NCBI GenBank assembly: GCA_023376005.1
Contig: CM042181.1
Location: 23,431,549 to 23,495,548 of the forward strand
Length of the DNA: 64,000 bases
From: Doryteuthis pealeii
Taxonomy: Eukaryota; Mollusca; Cephalopoda; Myopsida; Loliginidae
Direction: 5' to 3'
This document shows positions 11,701-22,929 of the stretch, piece by piece. Position 1 is the stretch's first letter, and each line of letters starts with the position of its first letter. The notes under the pieces were generated by a model. That model had not been told where the DNA came from, made no database searches, and saw nothing but the letters and a program-made list of their open reading frames with translations. The translations under genes were made by a program, and so were the position numbers.

Positions 11701-12392
11701 AAATAAGTTTGAAGATAATTTTTTTTCTTTGTTAAAATACATAAATATAAATTTTATAAGATGGTTATATCATAACCTGAAAAGCAATTTCTAGTAAGTT
11801 TTATAATATTGTAATGATAAACGAAAAGATTAAGAAAGTTTTTTTCTACTTAGAATAATGTTACAGTTTATGGAGAGCTTATATACTCTTAGAAACACCA
11901 AAGAGTTCCCCAAAGGTAATAATAAAATAGGGGATGTAACTCTCAGTTAGTTATTACAGATATATTTAGCGAAACCCTTTTTTAAGGAGTTCATCCTATA
12001 AAAATAACACACCGCAAGTTATAGGATAAAATATCAATCTGATGTTTGAATTGATCCGCAAAGTTTTAGTTCCAAATTTAAATTTTAGCCTGGACCCTCA
12101 GAAATCACCCCCTACTCCATCAGTATGATATGAAAATAACTTATAAAACATTAATCATCAATAACAACAATCAAACTTTATGTTTAGTCAATTATCAAAC
12201 ACAGAATTTAGAATAGAATCGTGAAAAACTAATAAAATTAAATGAATTTTGCCCATTATTTTTTCCATCTGATAAAACACAGACTTGCCGATCATTTTTA
12301 ATGACAATAAACTTTAATTACCTGTAAAGACCATCAAAACCAAATTGACATACCAATAAATTATTATTTGTTAAGGGTTTAAGTATCATTAG

Positions 12393-12650
12393 GGTTGGCT
12401 TAGCTCAGTCGGTAGAGCGTCGGATGAGGAACCACAAGGTTCTGGGTTTGATACCAGCATTCGCCAACTCAGTGTATGAATAGCACAAGGATCTGTGCAG
12501 TAAAGTGAAGAGCTGGTGGTAGATGTGGCGCTCCACCTCAGACGCTAAAACAATCTCCTTTGTCTAGCACTAGTGAAAAGGGGATAGAATCCCTCGCTGT
12601 CTGGTTGATACCGACTTTAGGCCACCCTGACAATTTTACTTTTTACTTTA
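12393..12650 (+). mobile_element. tRNA-derived SINE (family S1)
   Basis: The head has a pol III A box (TTAGCTCAGTCGGTAGAGCG) and a B-box-like 'gggtttgataccag'. The family body follows (aaagtgaagagctggtggtag, ccacctcagacgct, aaaggggataga). The tail runs into T-rich sequence. The head is tRNA-like but not a tRNA gene. Confidence 0.88.
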
Positions 12651-12720
12651 TAAACTCATTCTACAATTTTGACTGATTGTTTATCAATCAGTTTGAAACA
12701 AAGTGAGGTGTGGAGTGTTT

Positions 12721-13062
12721 CTCTGAATTTTTAAAATGAGGCTTGATAATTTATATTATTTGGATTATTCGGACTATTGTCCTCATCTTTATTGTTATCT
12801 GTACAACGTTTTGGCTGATGTGCCCTCTGGCCTTCTTCAGGTATTTCTTGTCAGATTTGGGAGCCTTCTCAAACTTGGAAACCTTCTTGTCATAATTGAG
12901 AGTCATTATGGAACTAAATGGTTGGGTTCAAAGTTCTGTGATGACTCCCAATTATGACCAGAAGGTTCCTGATTTCGAGAAGGCTTCAAAGTTTGACAAG
13001 AAATACCTGAAGAAAGCTGGAGGGCACATCGGCCAAAACATTGACAGATAACAATAAAGGTG
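12721..13062. mobile_element. Palindrome family P1, full fold-back
   Basis: 'aggcttgataatttatatta', 'gtacaacgttttggctgatg', cttcttcaggtatttcttg and the inverse acctgaagaaagctggaggg, catcggccaaaacattg. Confidence 0.85.
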
Positions 13063-13069
13063 TAATGCT

Positions 13070-14078
13070 TGTTCGTTTTTTGCTGCATTTTAATTATTTT
13101 CTTTTAATCTCAATGAATTAAATTAGTTTATTAAATATGAAGAGGAAATATTTGAGATGGACTGCAAGAATTGTGGTACCTAGAAAATTTTTACACACCC
13201 ATTTCACTCTTCTTTTTTTCTGGGGGTTCGTGTAAAGAGTTGTTGGTTTTGGAAAGATTTTTTTCCGAGTTTAAAATGTCGACTTGTCTGTCACAATTTT
13301 TGGTATTTAAAGAAATTGAAGGAGATTTTTGCAAAATTATCTACGTCTGCTGATTTCCTCACATTAAAAGAAAAAAAAAAAAAGAATTATTTTTTCAAAA
13401 GTTGAAAATTCAAATACATTTTCTTTCTTTGCCAATTGTTGTTTTATGTGAAAAAGAAAAAGAAAAAATTCAGACTAGATTGTTTCTTCAGACAAATTAT
13501 TTTATTATGATTTTTTTTCATTTTTTTTTTTTTCATTTTCAAATGTTTCAGACATTTTTGCTTTCGTTTTTCTCAACTGGAAACTTTCCTGGAGATTTTT
13601 TTTTGGTTCCAGTTGTGGGAGAGTCCTTCTTCCCTATTTTTTTTTTTTTTTTTTTTCAGAAGAGTAATAAACGTTTTCTGCAAACATTTTGATTGTACGC
13701 TTAACTTAATGAAAAATAAAAATTTATAGAATTTCAGTTGCTGATTTTTATAAACAGATAAAAAATTAAAATGAAATAAAAGTAAACTTTTGAGTTTTGA
13801 CTTGAGTAGGGCTAATATTTTGTGTATGAAGAGTGTATGGTTAAAATATTCTTTTTGAAAAATATTCAAATCATAGAACAAAAAAAAAGAAGCCATTCTT
13901 GGCAAACGTTCTGGTTTTGTCCATTGAATCTTTGTCTTTTAAGAAAAAAAATTATTTGAAATTTTCAGTCGATGATTAAGACATTTTGCTTTCAAAGAAA
14001 AACTGACAATTTTTGGATTAAAAAAACTTCTATCAAAAACTTTTTATAGATACATTTTTTAAAAAAATTACCAGGTAA

Positions 14079-14080
<2 letters not shown>
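13070..14080. other. Low-complexity AT-rich DNA
   Basis: Poly-T and poly-A tracts. Nothing assigned. Confidence 0.6.
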
Positions 14081-14126
<46 letters not shown>

Positions 14127-14128
<2 letters not shown>

Positions 14129-14454
14129 AGGTCTGTCAAAAAGTATTGAGATTTTTTGTACTTTTTGACACACCTGGTATTCTGAAAAAAAAAAAACGTT
14201 CCATTCATTAATTTTTTTCAAAATACAAGGTGAGTCAGAAAAGGGCCAAGTTTGAAGCTGTATTTACCAAGATAGAAATGAAGAATGAATGGAACGTTAA
14301 TTTTTTTCAGAACACAAGGTGTGTCAAAAAGTACAGAATTTAAAGCTGTATTTACCAAGATAGAAATGAAGAATGAATGGAGCGTTAATTTTTTTCAGAA
14401 TACAAGGTGTGTCAAAAAGTACAAAAAATCCCCATATTGTTTTGACACACCTTG
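14127..14454. mobile_element. Cluster of mariner-type MITEs, CAAGGTGTGTC family
   Basis: Four or more copies of the CAAGGTGTGTCAAAAAGTA terminus lie here, with two direct copies of the internal block 'gctgtatttaccaagatag' (about 14259 and 14344). It looks like nested or tandem insertion, next to a (TA)n run at 14082-14117. Confidence 0.75.
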
Positions 14455-14744
14455 TATATATAAATATATTTAGAAAAAAATTGCACTTTAAAAAACGTTT
14501 TTGCTTCTTCCAATTTAATTTGTTCTATGTGAAATCAATTTTTTCTGAATTTCTGTGCAGATAAATCAATAAACCAGAAAAAAAATTTGAAAGAATAAAA
14601 TTAGAAAATGTTATACAAATTTTTCTCTGTTTTTTATTCTGTGAAAAAATTGAGTTTTTCAAATTTTATTGTTAAGATGTAATCAATAAAAATGTGTTGT
14701 CTTACATATCAGTCAATTGCACTTGAAATATTTAGAAAAATTCT

Positions 14745-15500
14745 CTTCACTTTATGATATTTGGGTTATAGAAAGACGGGTATATGATATTTATACTATG
14801 AAAGCAATGGTATATGACATTTGGCTTATAGAAAGATTAGTATATGATATTTATACTATGAAAGCAATGGTATATGAGATTTGGGTTATAGAAAGATTAG
14901 TATATGATATTTATACTATGAAAGCAATGGTATATGACATTTGGCTTATAGAAAGATTAGTATATGATATTTATACTATGAAAGCAATGATATATGATAT
15001 TTGGGTTATAGAAAGACTGGTATATGATATTTATACGATGAAAACAAGGGTATATGACATTTGGGTTATAGAAAGACTGGTATATGATATTTATACCATG
15101 AAAACAAGGGTATATGATATTTGGATTATAGAAAGATTGGTATATGATATTTGGGTTATAGAAAGACTGGTATATGATATTGGGACTATGAAAGCAATGG
15201 TATATGACATTTGGATTAGAAAAATTGGTATATGATATTTATACTATGAAAGCAATGGTATATGAGATTTGGGTTATAGAAAGACTGGTATATGACATTT
15301 AGGTTATAGAAAGACTGGTATATGATATTTATACCATGAAAACAAGGGTATATGATATTTGGGTTATAGAAAGATTGGTATATGATATTTGGGTTATATT
15401 AATAGAAAGACTGGTATATGACATCTGCACTATGAAAGGAATGTTATGACATTTGGATTATAGACGGACAAGTATATGATATTTAGACTAGGAAATTTCT
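14745..15500. repeat. 30-bp minisatellite B with 60-bp alternation
   Basis: tatatgatat/tatatgacat starts every 30 bp from 14781 to 15201, slightly irregular afterwards. Two unit types (ttatactatgaaagcaatgg and ttggcttatagaaagattag) alternate, giving a 60-bp higher-order unit. A 172-codon open frame (14717-15235) is a by-product of 30 being a multiple of three. Confidence 0.95.
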
Positions 15501-15535
15501 TTGATTTTTTGACCCATAAGCAAAAAAATATTTAC

Positions 15536-15774
15536 ACTTTCCCTTTCTTGTTTTCTCTTCTCCTTCTCTTCATCAAGCCTTTTCTTTAATTCTTCTCATC
15601 GTGCATTTCGTTCAGAAATTTTCTCCTGCTTAATGCGTTCCTTCAAAGCCTCCTGTTCTTCAGGAGTCAAAGATGGATCCTCAGCTTTTAAAATATTTTC
15701 CATGTTGTCCATGTTGTTTATTAATTTCTCCACTTGAGAAGAAAGAACCATCACTTTTATTTGGGTGCACAAAT
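15536..15774 (-). pseudogene. Coiled-coil exon with one in-frame stop (unrecognised gene)
   Basis: Minus-strand reading frame with host-like codon content: VEKLINNMDNMENILK, then DPSLTPEEQEALKERIKQEK, ISERNAR, one TGA, and EELKKRLDEEKEKRKQERE in the same frame. The heptad-rich, charged sequence predicts a coiled coil. It is bounded by a possible acceptor (ttgcaag, at 15775-15780) and a possible donor (AGT|gtaaat, at 15530-15535), so it looks like an internal exon. The stop follows CGA and could have come from CGA by a C-to-T change at a CpG. No neighbouring exon was recognised. It may be a decayed exon, a retro-copy fragment, or an exon of a gene whose other exons lie outside. I do not recognise the protein. 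Confidence 0.4.
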
Positions 15775-15979
15775 CTTGCAATGGAAGATATATGGATATT
15801 AGGGTAGGTCGATTTTCAACTTTTTTTGAATATCAAAAATATTCACCTGAGGAAAGTTGGGTATTGGTATAATAAGTACTGACACTAAAAAGTAGATTTC
15901 TAATTTGCACCAATTTTTGAGCATTTCATTTTAAACATCGTCTTATATGAAGCTTTCCAAAATCCTTGTTTATAATACA

Positions 15980-16019
<40 letters not shown>

Positions 16020-16481
16020 CATTTAGATATAAAATTGCTCAAAATTGCTCATTATTTTAATCCAGAAAAGATTATCAATTTATTCTATTCTAATAAATAA
16101 GATATATCAAAAGTAGAATTTGAATTGAAATTATAACCCCCATCGCACCCCAACAAGTCAGATAAGCTCCATTTATCTCATCAATTGAGATATGTCAATA
16201 AAAACATTGCAAGATATTGTAAAACAGTTATTTTTTTGTTATCAATGGAACAAAATCAAATAAGTATGAACTCTACTGGGTAAAAATCAAGGGATGATAA
16301 TTTTAATATAAGCTACCATATATCGTATTAATTTATTTGAATGGAAGAAATTGATAATCTTTTCTGAATTGAAATGATAAGAGTTTTGAGCAATTTTATA
16401 TTGCCATAAGTTTTTCATTGATGCTTTAAAGTGCGTATACTTGAGATTGGTGGGGAAGTGGTTAAAGTATGATAATATATA

Positions 16482-16650
16482 TTTTATATTTACCAACCCC
16501 TCCACATGAGTAGGATGTGACACAGGATCAACTTCTTAAGTGGAGTTTAACAGGTTTCAATTCAGAGTTTTCCTTCTCCTAGACTGGTTGCCTAACCAAG
16601 GTTAAAGAGCCCAGTCTGCCCTACTATTTACCCATGGTTGGAGTATTAAC
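16482..16650 (-). mobile_element. SINE S3 fragment
   Basis: Minus-strand body and tail: ccctccacatgagtaggatg, gtgacacaggatcaacttct, ccttctcctagactggttgc. Confidence 0.78.
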
Positions 16651-16684
16651 ACTATAGGAAAAATGCTTAATGTGTGATAATATA

Positions 16685-17165
16685 ATATATAATAATGAAA
16701 TTTATTGTGTACAGTGCTCAGGTGCACCACAACTCATCAAAGTCTCATGTCTAGTACATAGAATAATGTATTAGTATCAGGAACATGAATAGCATACACT
16801 AATAATATACATGTATGTGTGCGCGTGCATATGTGTTTGGATGGGGGTATCAGGTATAGTGTTGGCGATTACAGGAAGCATGGAGGCTTTAAAAGATGCA
16901 GTTTTTCGGCAGCCTACAACGGATGCAGGCAGTTTATTCCATACCTTGGCAACTTTGAGCATAAAAAAATGTTTCTGAAAGTCATGTGAGCTATGCTGTT
17001 TTCTGACTTTGTAGGCATGCCCACGTGTTAGAAAGATGGAGATCAAAAAGGTGCTCTAGGTTGCTGTTGTCAAGATGATTAATGACCTTATGAGCGTTTA
17101 CCAAGTCAGTTGCCAGATGCCAGAGTTTCAACAAATCCATTCCCAGTGCAGCAAGACGTTCAGAA
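16685..17165 (-). mobile_element. CR1-like LINE 3' fragment
   Basis: 3' UTR with one copy of the 110-bp segment, then RT C-terminus reading GHAYKVRKQHSSHDFQKHFF, WNKLPASVVGCRKTASFKAS and upstream residues. Several frameshifts are present. It is uninterrupted and therefore serves as reference for the split copy near 2 kb. Confidence 0.8.
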
Positions 17166-17279
17166 TATCTTTAAGCAAAGAAGACTTTCTTTTTCTTGGG
17201 AAATGTTCTCAAAGAATTTTGGTTGTTTTAGGAAAATGGAAAAATCAAGCAAAGACAAAATTTTGATTGCCTGAAATAT

Positions 17280-17492
17280 TTGTTTGTTTGTTTTGTTTTA
17301 CGGCATATCAATCACAGTGGGTCATTTAATGCCAGCAAAGTTTTGAAAGATTCATAGCGAGTTTGGAAGAAAATTTTTTAACTCAATTTTTTTTGGTACT
17401 ATTGGATTATTTTTTTCAAATTTCTTTCAAATTTCTTTTTGTAAACAAATTTTCTATTTAACCCATAGATGGGACACTAACAGGTATATTAG
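17280..17492 (-). mobile_element. Retroposon R1, 3' part
   Basis: Shared tail at 17296-17340, then the AT-rich segment and 'aacccatagatgggacacta'. Interrupted by the DNA element at 17493. Confidence 0.75.
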
Positions 17493-18177
17493 TATGGATG
17501 AAATTTATTATATGCTGACATGTTAAGAGTATTTATGGGGTTTCGTTGGAGCCCTTATTCTCAGGTTGTGAAGGAAACAAACACGAATATAAATTACAGA
17601 CACATGTATTATCAAAAAGTACAGAAATATTGTTGCAAATTTTAATGGCATTTGCTACAAGACTTATCTGAGAGGTGCAATAAAAAGTTCTTCGTGAAAT
17701 GTGCTAGAAAGGTGTTCTACTCGCTGGTTTTGTAATGCTGTTAAGACTCTTCGTCTGTTTGGTTGTGCCCTTTTGATGGGAATTTAGGTTCCAGCCTTCT
17801 GTTAGTATGCTACTGTGACAGCCTTAGAAAGTTTGGTGGTGGGAGCGCTTATTTTAGCGTCTCTCCTCAGTAACTGCTCCCTAATAAGTAACGGTTTTGA
17901 TTCTGTCGCCAACATCGTATTGGCGATTCGCCCCCTAGCGGCAGGGGAAAATAATTCTCTATCAAATTTCCGATAATGTGTTTTGACAGGAATTTATTTA
18001 CATATACAGGATTATAATTAAAAAAACATTTTAAAAGTAAAATAAAACAATAATAGAATATTTACGTATATTTTTCTATTATTTTTTTAACTTTTAAAAT
18101 AACTTCTAATTAGAATCTGAATATTTAAACAAATTCCCATCGAAACTCATGTCAGCATATAATGAATTTCATCCATA
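17493..18177. mobile_element. 685-bp DNA transposon derivative with 30-bp terminal inverted repeats
   Basis: The left end TATGGATGAAATTTATTATA, continuing to TGACATG, is mirrored at 18148-18177. A TA target would make the ends TGGATGAAATT. It is inserted in a retroposon copy (17280-17492). No transposase ORF. The interior includes a GC-richer patch (17810-17955) and a smaller palindrome around 18010-18100. Confidence 0.7.
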
Positions 18178-18439
18178 TAAATATATTTAAGTTTTTCCAT
18201 TTATCTTCTCAATATAAGTTGGATTTATTTCCATCTTCTTTACACACACACACACATATTTTCTAGAAAATATGTGTGCTATATTTCTAAACAGACAGTG
18301 ATCAGTATTATTGATAGAGCATTTATATTTGAACATCACACAGGCGAGAAACTCCCAGTAACCAGACGTTGACTCCATGTCTATGCTACTTTAACTCATA
18401 TATATATATATATATATAGTTGTGTGTGTTGTTGTTGTT

Positions 18440-18592
18440 GTACAGTATATCAACCCTTTTCAGGCCATTTTGATAAACAAAGGACTCCGGTAACTTAAGT
18501 GGTTACCTTAATTAATTAAGTTCATCGCTGTTTAACTTTGGTGATTCTGTGGGAACCAGTGCGTTCAGTGTGACTTGATCATTTACTTATAT
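18440..18592 (-). mobile_element. 5S-rRNA-derived SINE, diverged
   Basis: Minus strand reads ggttcccacagaatcaccaa, agttaaacagcgatg at the head and ends near 18440 with the shared tail (ggttgatatactg). Confidence 0.65.
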
Positions 18593-18894
18593 TTATGCAC
18601 CACACAACATTACATAAAGGGATACACACCATGTGGGAATCACTCAATCTGATGATTGCATAGGTAAGAAACTGACAGTCACCAAGCACTGTTGACTGTG
18701 TCAACACAAACCTTTATATATATATATATATATATATGGTGGATTCTCTTATCATAAACAATAGATGAGGGTCAGCAGTGAGTGATTTGTTTCCTCCCAT
18801 GTTGTGCTGCTATTAAGAAGACATTTTGTGTTTTCTCGAGTGTGATACCAGCCCAGCCCAGCCAGCCCTGTGGTAAGCAATTTTCTAAAGCTGG

Positions 18895-18992
18895 AGTCAA
18901 ATGTTTTTGCACCCATCTAAGTATTGAACAGGCTAATTGCTGGTTAAATAGTGGTCTATCAGGAACTGGTGCTTTCAACATGACAGTAAGCC
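18895..18992 (-). mobile_element. 5S-rRNA-derived SINE, fragment
   Basis: Minus strand contains 'gcctgttcaatacttagatg' preceded by ttaaccagcaatta. Head region only. Confidence 0.65.
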
Positions 18993-19054
18993 AAGTGAGA
19001 CATTTTTATTTATATATATATATATATAGAGAGTTTCATAATTTGCTTGAAGCT

Positions 19055-19360
19055 AGATTTAGAAGGCCATCACAATGCAGTTTGGTAATAATACGGTAAC
19101 AATGGTGGTGTGTGTTGACCTGTTTTTTTTATTATTTCTTGAATTTTCGAGTAATACCTCTTTGTCAAAAGAATTGAACTGAAGCAGTTAAAAAAAAAAA
19201 AAAAAATTCATTTAGGAAGAAATGCCATAGCTGTACTGCTTCAGTTCAATTCTTTTGACAAAGAGGTATTACCTCGAAATTCAAGAAATAATAAAAATAC
19301 AGGTATTGTTACCGTATTATTATTTTTTATTTATTCCAAACTGCATTGTGAAATCTACCT

Positions 19361-19362
<2 letters not shown>
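19055..19362. repeat. Fold-back element flanked by (TA)n on both sides
   Basis: Inner arms 'gtaatacctctttgtcaaaa' / inverse; outer arms cacaatgcagtttgg / ccaaactgcattgtg. Poly-A near the centre (19191-19205). (TA)n at 19013-19027 and 19363-19408. Confidence 0.85.
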
Positions 19363-19413
<51 letters not shown>

Positions 19414-19461
19414 CTATTTACTAAATTTAGTCTTGTTTCATGGTCACATGCACTAAGTAAA

Positions 19462-19645
19462 ACTGTTGGTTGTTTTACAGCATATCAACCGTTTTCATGT
19501 CATTCAAGTCATTTTGATATCAGGCTGCTTACAGTACCTGGTGTTGTTTAAATGATCACCCATCTAAATATTGAACAGACTCATTGCTGCTTAACCAGTG
19601 ATCTAGCAGGAACCGGTGCTTTCAACATGACTTGACTGTAAGCCA
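19462..19645 (-). mobile_element. 5S-rRNA-derived SINE
   Basis: Minus strand: ggttaagcagcaatgag, tctgttcaatatttagatgg, then the shared tail at 19470-19495 (cggttgatatgctgtaaaac). Confidence 0.7.
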
Positions 19646-19864
19646 AATGAGAACTGTAATTGTATGTAGTTGTCATGGTTTTTTTGAGTCAAGTTTATTC
19701 ACTATTCCATACGTTGTGTGTGTGTGTGTGTCTGTCCGTGTTCAATTTCTGGCAATATCCAAAATGTAGGGAATTAGAGAATAAGAAGATTGTATTCCAG
19801 CAAATGTGGTGGGGGAGGGGGGTTACTATGGAAGAAGAAAAATAAAAATCATCACTCAAATGCT

Positions 19865-19990
19865 AGCTTTTAGCAGGGCTTGAACTCTGAAGGCACTAGA
19901 GGACAATACTCAGCCACAAAGCTAGAAATATTTTTGTTTGTTCTATGAGCACTTACGCCTTGAGCCAGACTAAGTTAAGTTTATCAAAAA
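19865..19990 (-). mobile_element. tRNA-derived SINE head, S5-like
   Basis: Minus strand: gctttgtggctgagtattgt, cttcagagttcaagccctgc and a body resembling S5 (tggctcaaggcgtaagtgc). Confidence 0.45.
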
Positions 19991-20009
19991 TCAAAGTAAA
20001 AGATGATTG

Positions 20010-20218
20010 ATTAATTTTAATGGCATATCAACTTGTCTAGGGTTATTTTATGCCTAGAGGTTGTATGATCATATTTACATTTGTGTAATTGTTTAAAAGG
20101 ATTTTTTTTTGACACACAGTCCAGTCGAATATGAATAATTTTTAAACTGATCTATTTGATCCATAGATAGGATCCTAACAAGTACTACCACATCGGGTCA
20201 GAGTAACCCTGGAAGTAA
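20010..20218 (-). mobile_element. Retroposon R1 variant (R1b), 3' part
   Basis: Tail variant aatggcatatcaacttgtct, gggttattttatgcctag. Ends at tggaagtaatg, where an R1 copy follows directly. Confidence 0.72.
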
Positions 20219-20830
20219 TGTTTGTTTGTTTTATGGCATATCAATCACAGTGGGTCATTTAATGCTGGCAAAGTTTTGAAAGATTTGTAGCGATAGTTTG
20301 GATGAACATTTTTTTAACTCATATTCTTTTGTAAACAAATTTTCTATTTAACCCATTGATGGGACCTTAACACGTACTACCTGTCTGGGTTATAGTGGAC
20401 CTGGGAGCAATGGTGATGAAAGGGTGCTCCACATTCACCAAACCTCCAGAACTGGAACTTCACCATCAGTTAGAGTTTGACATCATTCCCAGGACATGAA
20501 GACAACCAGCTATCTAGCACATATATGATAAAAAGAGTTGCAGCTTGCCATACGGGCAATATGATTGGGACAATCATATAGGTGCTAGGGTTTGATATGA
20601 CCAGCCGATTGATCGGAGGAGGCCTCTCTGACTGCACAGTCTAGCCCAAGTAAAGACCAAATTGAAGTGTTGCATGTCAGACACTGCTCAGTCCCCAGAA
20701 TTCCATCCTTAAGCATCATGGGTCGTCACCCATGGTCAACAGATGGCTGTTGGGGTGAGGGGAGCTTTCCCCTCTGTAGAGGTGCAGTCAGCATGTTCTA
20801 AAGCCCAAACCAACAGGGCTACATGGAAGT
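20219..20830 (-). mobile_element. Retroposon R1, near full length
   Basis: Shared tail at 20230-20270, then the complete body to a 5' region 'catcatgggtcgtcacccat', 'cctctgtagaggtgcagtca' and 'catgttctaaagccc'. About 600 bp, among the longest copies here. Confidence 0.8.
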
Positions 20831-20984
20831 AAATCCTAATGAAGGGGTACTTCACACTTCCCAGATCTGGCGCCTCACCATCATATGCAATTTAGTGTTT
20901 ATATCCAGGATAGTCAGACAAAGGAAACAGTCAGTGTATTCTATGACCCATAAATGGGGCAGGGGGAGGGGTAGAGGGGCTCTA

Positions 20985-21127
20985 ATATCTAAGTATAATA
21001 AAAAACAAAATGTTCATGTAGTAGTCATTTACTAAGCTTTGCTCAGTTTGGCACAAGGCCAATTTATGGGGGCACTTAGAATCAAATTCACTATTAATGG
21101 TCTGCTATATTAGCTTGATAACCGTTA
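20985..21127 (-). mobile_element. tRNA-derived SINE S5, diverged
   Basis: ggttatcaagctaatatagc, gaccattaatagtgaatttg, attggccttgtgccaaactg on the minus strand. Confidence 0.55.
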
Positions 21128-21425
21128 TAATAATAATGAAATTTATTGTGTACAGTGCTCAGGTGCACCACAACTCATCAAAGTCTCATGTCAAGTACAC
21201 AGAATAATGTAGTATCAGGAACATGAACAGTTTACAGTAGTAATATGCATGTATGTGTGCGTATGTATGTGGAGAGTGGCATCAGGTATAGTGTTGGCGG
21301 ACTACAGGAAGCATGGAGGCTTTGAAAGACTCAGTGCTTCGGCAGCCTACAACAGACGCGGGCAGTTTATTCCAAGTCTCCGCAATTCTGAGCGTGAAAA
21401 AATGTTTCCGAAAGTCACGTGACTA
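21128..21425 (-). mobile_element. CR1-like LINE 3' fragment
   Basis: ATAATAATGAAATTTATTG start, family 3' UTR and the LPASVVGC-coding region, then truncation after the block matching 'aaaaaatgtttccgaaagtcacgtg'. Confidence 0.8.
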
Positions 21426-21514
21426 TGTATGTAACCAACTGTTGAATATTCATTAAATGTGAGGAAACTCAAAGCCAGGATGATACTCTATAAATAAATA
21501 TGACAATGATAGAA

Positions 21515-21958
21515 AATGGTTAAATCAAACTTAACAGACCTAAATTCCACTATAGTATGTCATCATGCTGAAAGAAAAAGAAATAAACTAAAAATCAGGG
21601 AATTAACCGAATTTAATGAAATTTTCAGTGTTGATATATTAATGAATAAAAGATATAATGAATTATTCATTTTATTAAAAAGCTTTAACATCTTTTCAGG
21701 TTGGTTAACTTTGAACCACATATCTTTGAAAATTTGTGTTACACCTCAAAGATATGTGGTTCAACGTTAACTGACCTGAAAAAATGTAAAAGTTTTTAAA
21801 TAAAATAACTGGTAAATAAAATATCTCTTATTCATTAATATATCAACACTGAAAATCTCATTAAATTTGGTTAATTTCCTGATTTTTGGTATTTTTTTTT
21901 CTTTCGGCGGGGTGACATACAATGGTGGAATTTAAGTCCATTAAGTTCGATTTAACCT
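21515..21958. mobile_element. 445-bp fold-back MITE
   Basis: The two halves are inverted copies over their whole length: ggttaaatcaaacttaa... at the left, ...ttaagttcgatttaacc at the right, centre aaatttgtgttacacc flanked by tcaaagatatgtggttcaa. Open frames within are incidental. Confidence 0.85.
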
Positions 21959-22402
21959 AGAAAATTATGTTTAAGAAACAAAAACACAAATAAACAAAAA
22001 CAAAATAGTTCCATTGATTCTAATATATATATATATATATATATATTTTAAAAATTTTTTGTTTAATTTTATTTTTTGATAATTTTTATTGTTAAGAAAA
22101 AAAAAAAAAAAAAAAAAAGACAAAAACAAAACCTAAAAATAAACAAATAACTGTACAAAATAAAAGCTCTTCGAAATATATCAGGCAAATTGTGATATAG
22201 ATATACATATACATAGTTTAGGATTTTAAATTATTTTTGTGCTTTTTGTTTGTCTCCTTATTATACTGGAATAATGACAGTTTTTTTTTTTGTTTCTTCT
22301 TTTATACACAAAAGAATTTTACAATTTCCTTTTTGGGTTGGTAGAGTGGGAGAGAGAGATAGGAAAAATAAGAGTGGAGTTGATCTGCAATATCTCAATG
22401 TA

Positions 22403-22608
22403 CAGGGTCAGGCAAAATGATCTGACACATTTGTAGGTTTAATAAAATGCAAATGAAGTAAAAAAACAAAAAAGTGTTTTTATTTTCGAAAAGTACATAT
22501 AATGCCATTTTTTTTTCATATAATGCCATTGTTTTTCGTTTCTTTTTCAGTTGCTGCCAAGAATTGGACTGGTGAGCATCGTGCTTTCATTGTGGAAACA
22601 TTTATCAA
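22403..22608 (+). repeat. Left long inverted arm of the HTH element
   Basis: Pairs with 22930-23152 in inverted orientation and includes the terminal repeat and the beginning of the transposase ORF (through gtggaaacatttatcaa). Confidence 0.8.
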
Positions 22609-22929
22609 AACAAACGAATCTGTAACTGCAACACAAAGAGCGTTCCGTTTGCACTTCAATCTTGGTAGACATGATCCCGTACAGCTCGAAACACGATCTT
22701 GTTATGGGTTACCAACTTCAGAGCTACTGGATCTGCATTGAAACGAAAATCAACCGGCCGACCTCACACCGCCAGAACTCCAGAAAATGTGGCAGCGGTA
22801 AGAGCTTCAGTTCAACAGCCTCGACTCCGTTCCACATTTAAATTCGCCCAGGCTCTTAGACTTTCCGAAATAAGTTTGCGAAGAATTCTTCACAATGATC
22901 TTCAAATGCATCCATACAAAATGATGTTG

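Larger units (their letters stand above)
11062..11914 (+). repeat. Direct duplication of about 195 bp, 655 bp apart
   Basis: 11062-11256 and 11717-11914 are diverged direct copies (e.g. 'aagatggttatatcataaca', 'ttctacttagaataatgtta', caccaaagagttccccaa). The spacer holds the S3 and R1 fragments. Confidence 0.85.

Noticed and set aside
12393..12465. tRNA gene
   Set aside because: A and B boxes are present, but the sequence is the head of a repeated SINE with a long non-tRNA body and poor cloverleaf pairing.
14717..15235. 172-codon ORF with decapeptide repeats (DIWVIERLVY...)
   Set aside because: It is the translation of a 30-bp minisatellite; a period divisible by three keeps frames open. 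No coding signature outside the repeat.
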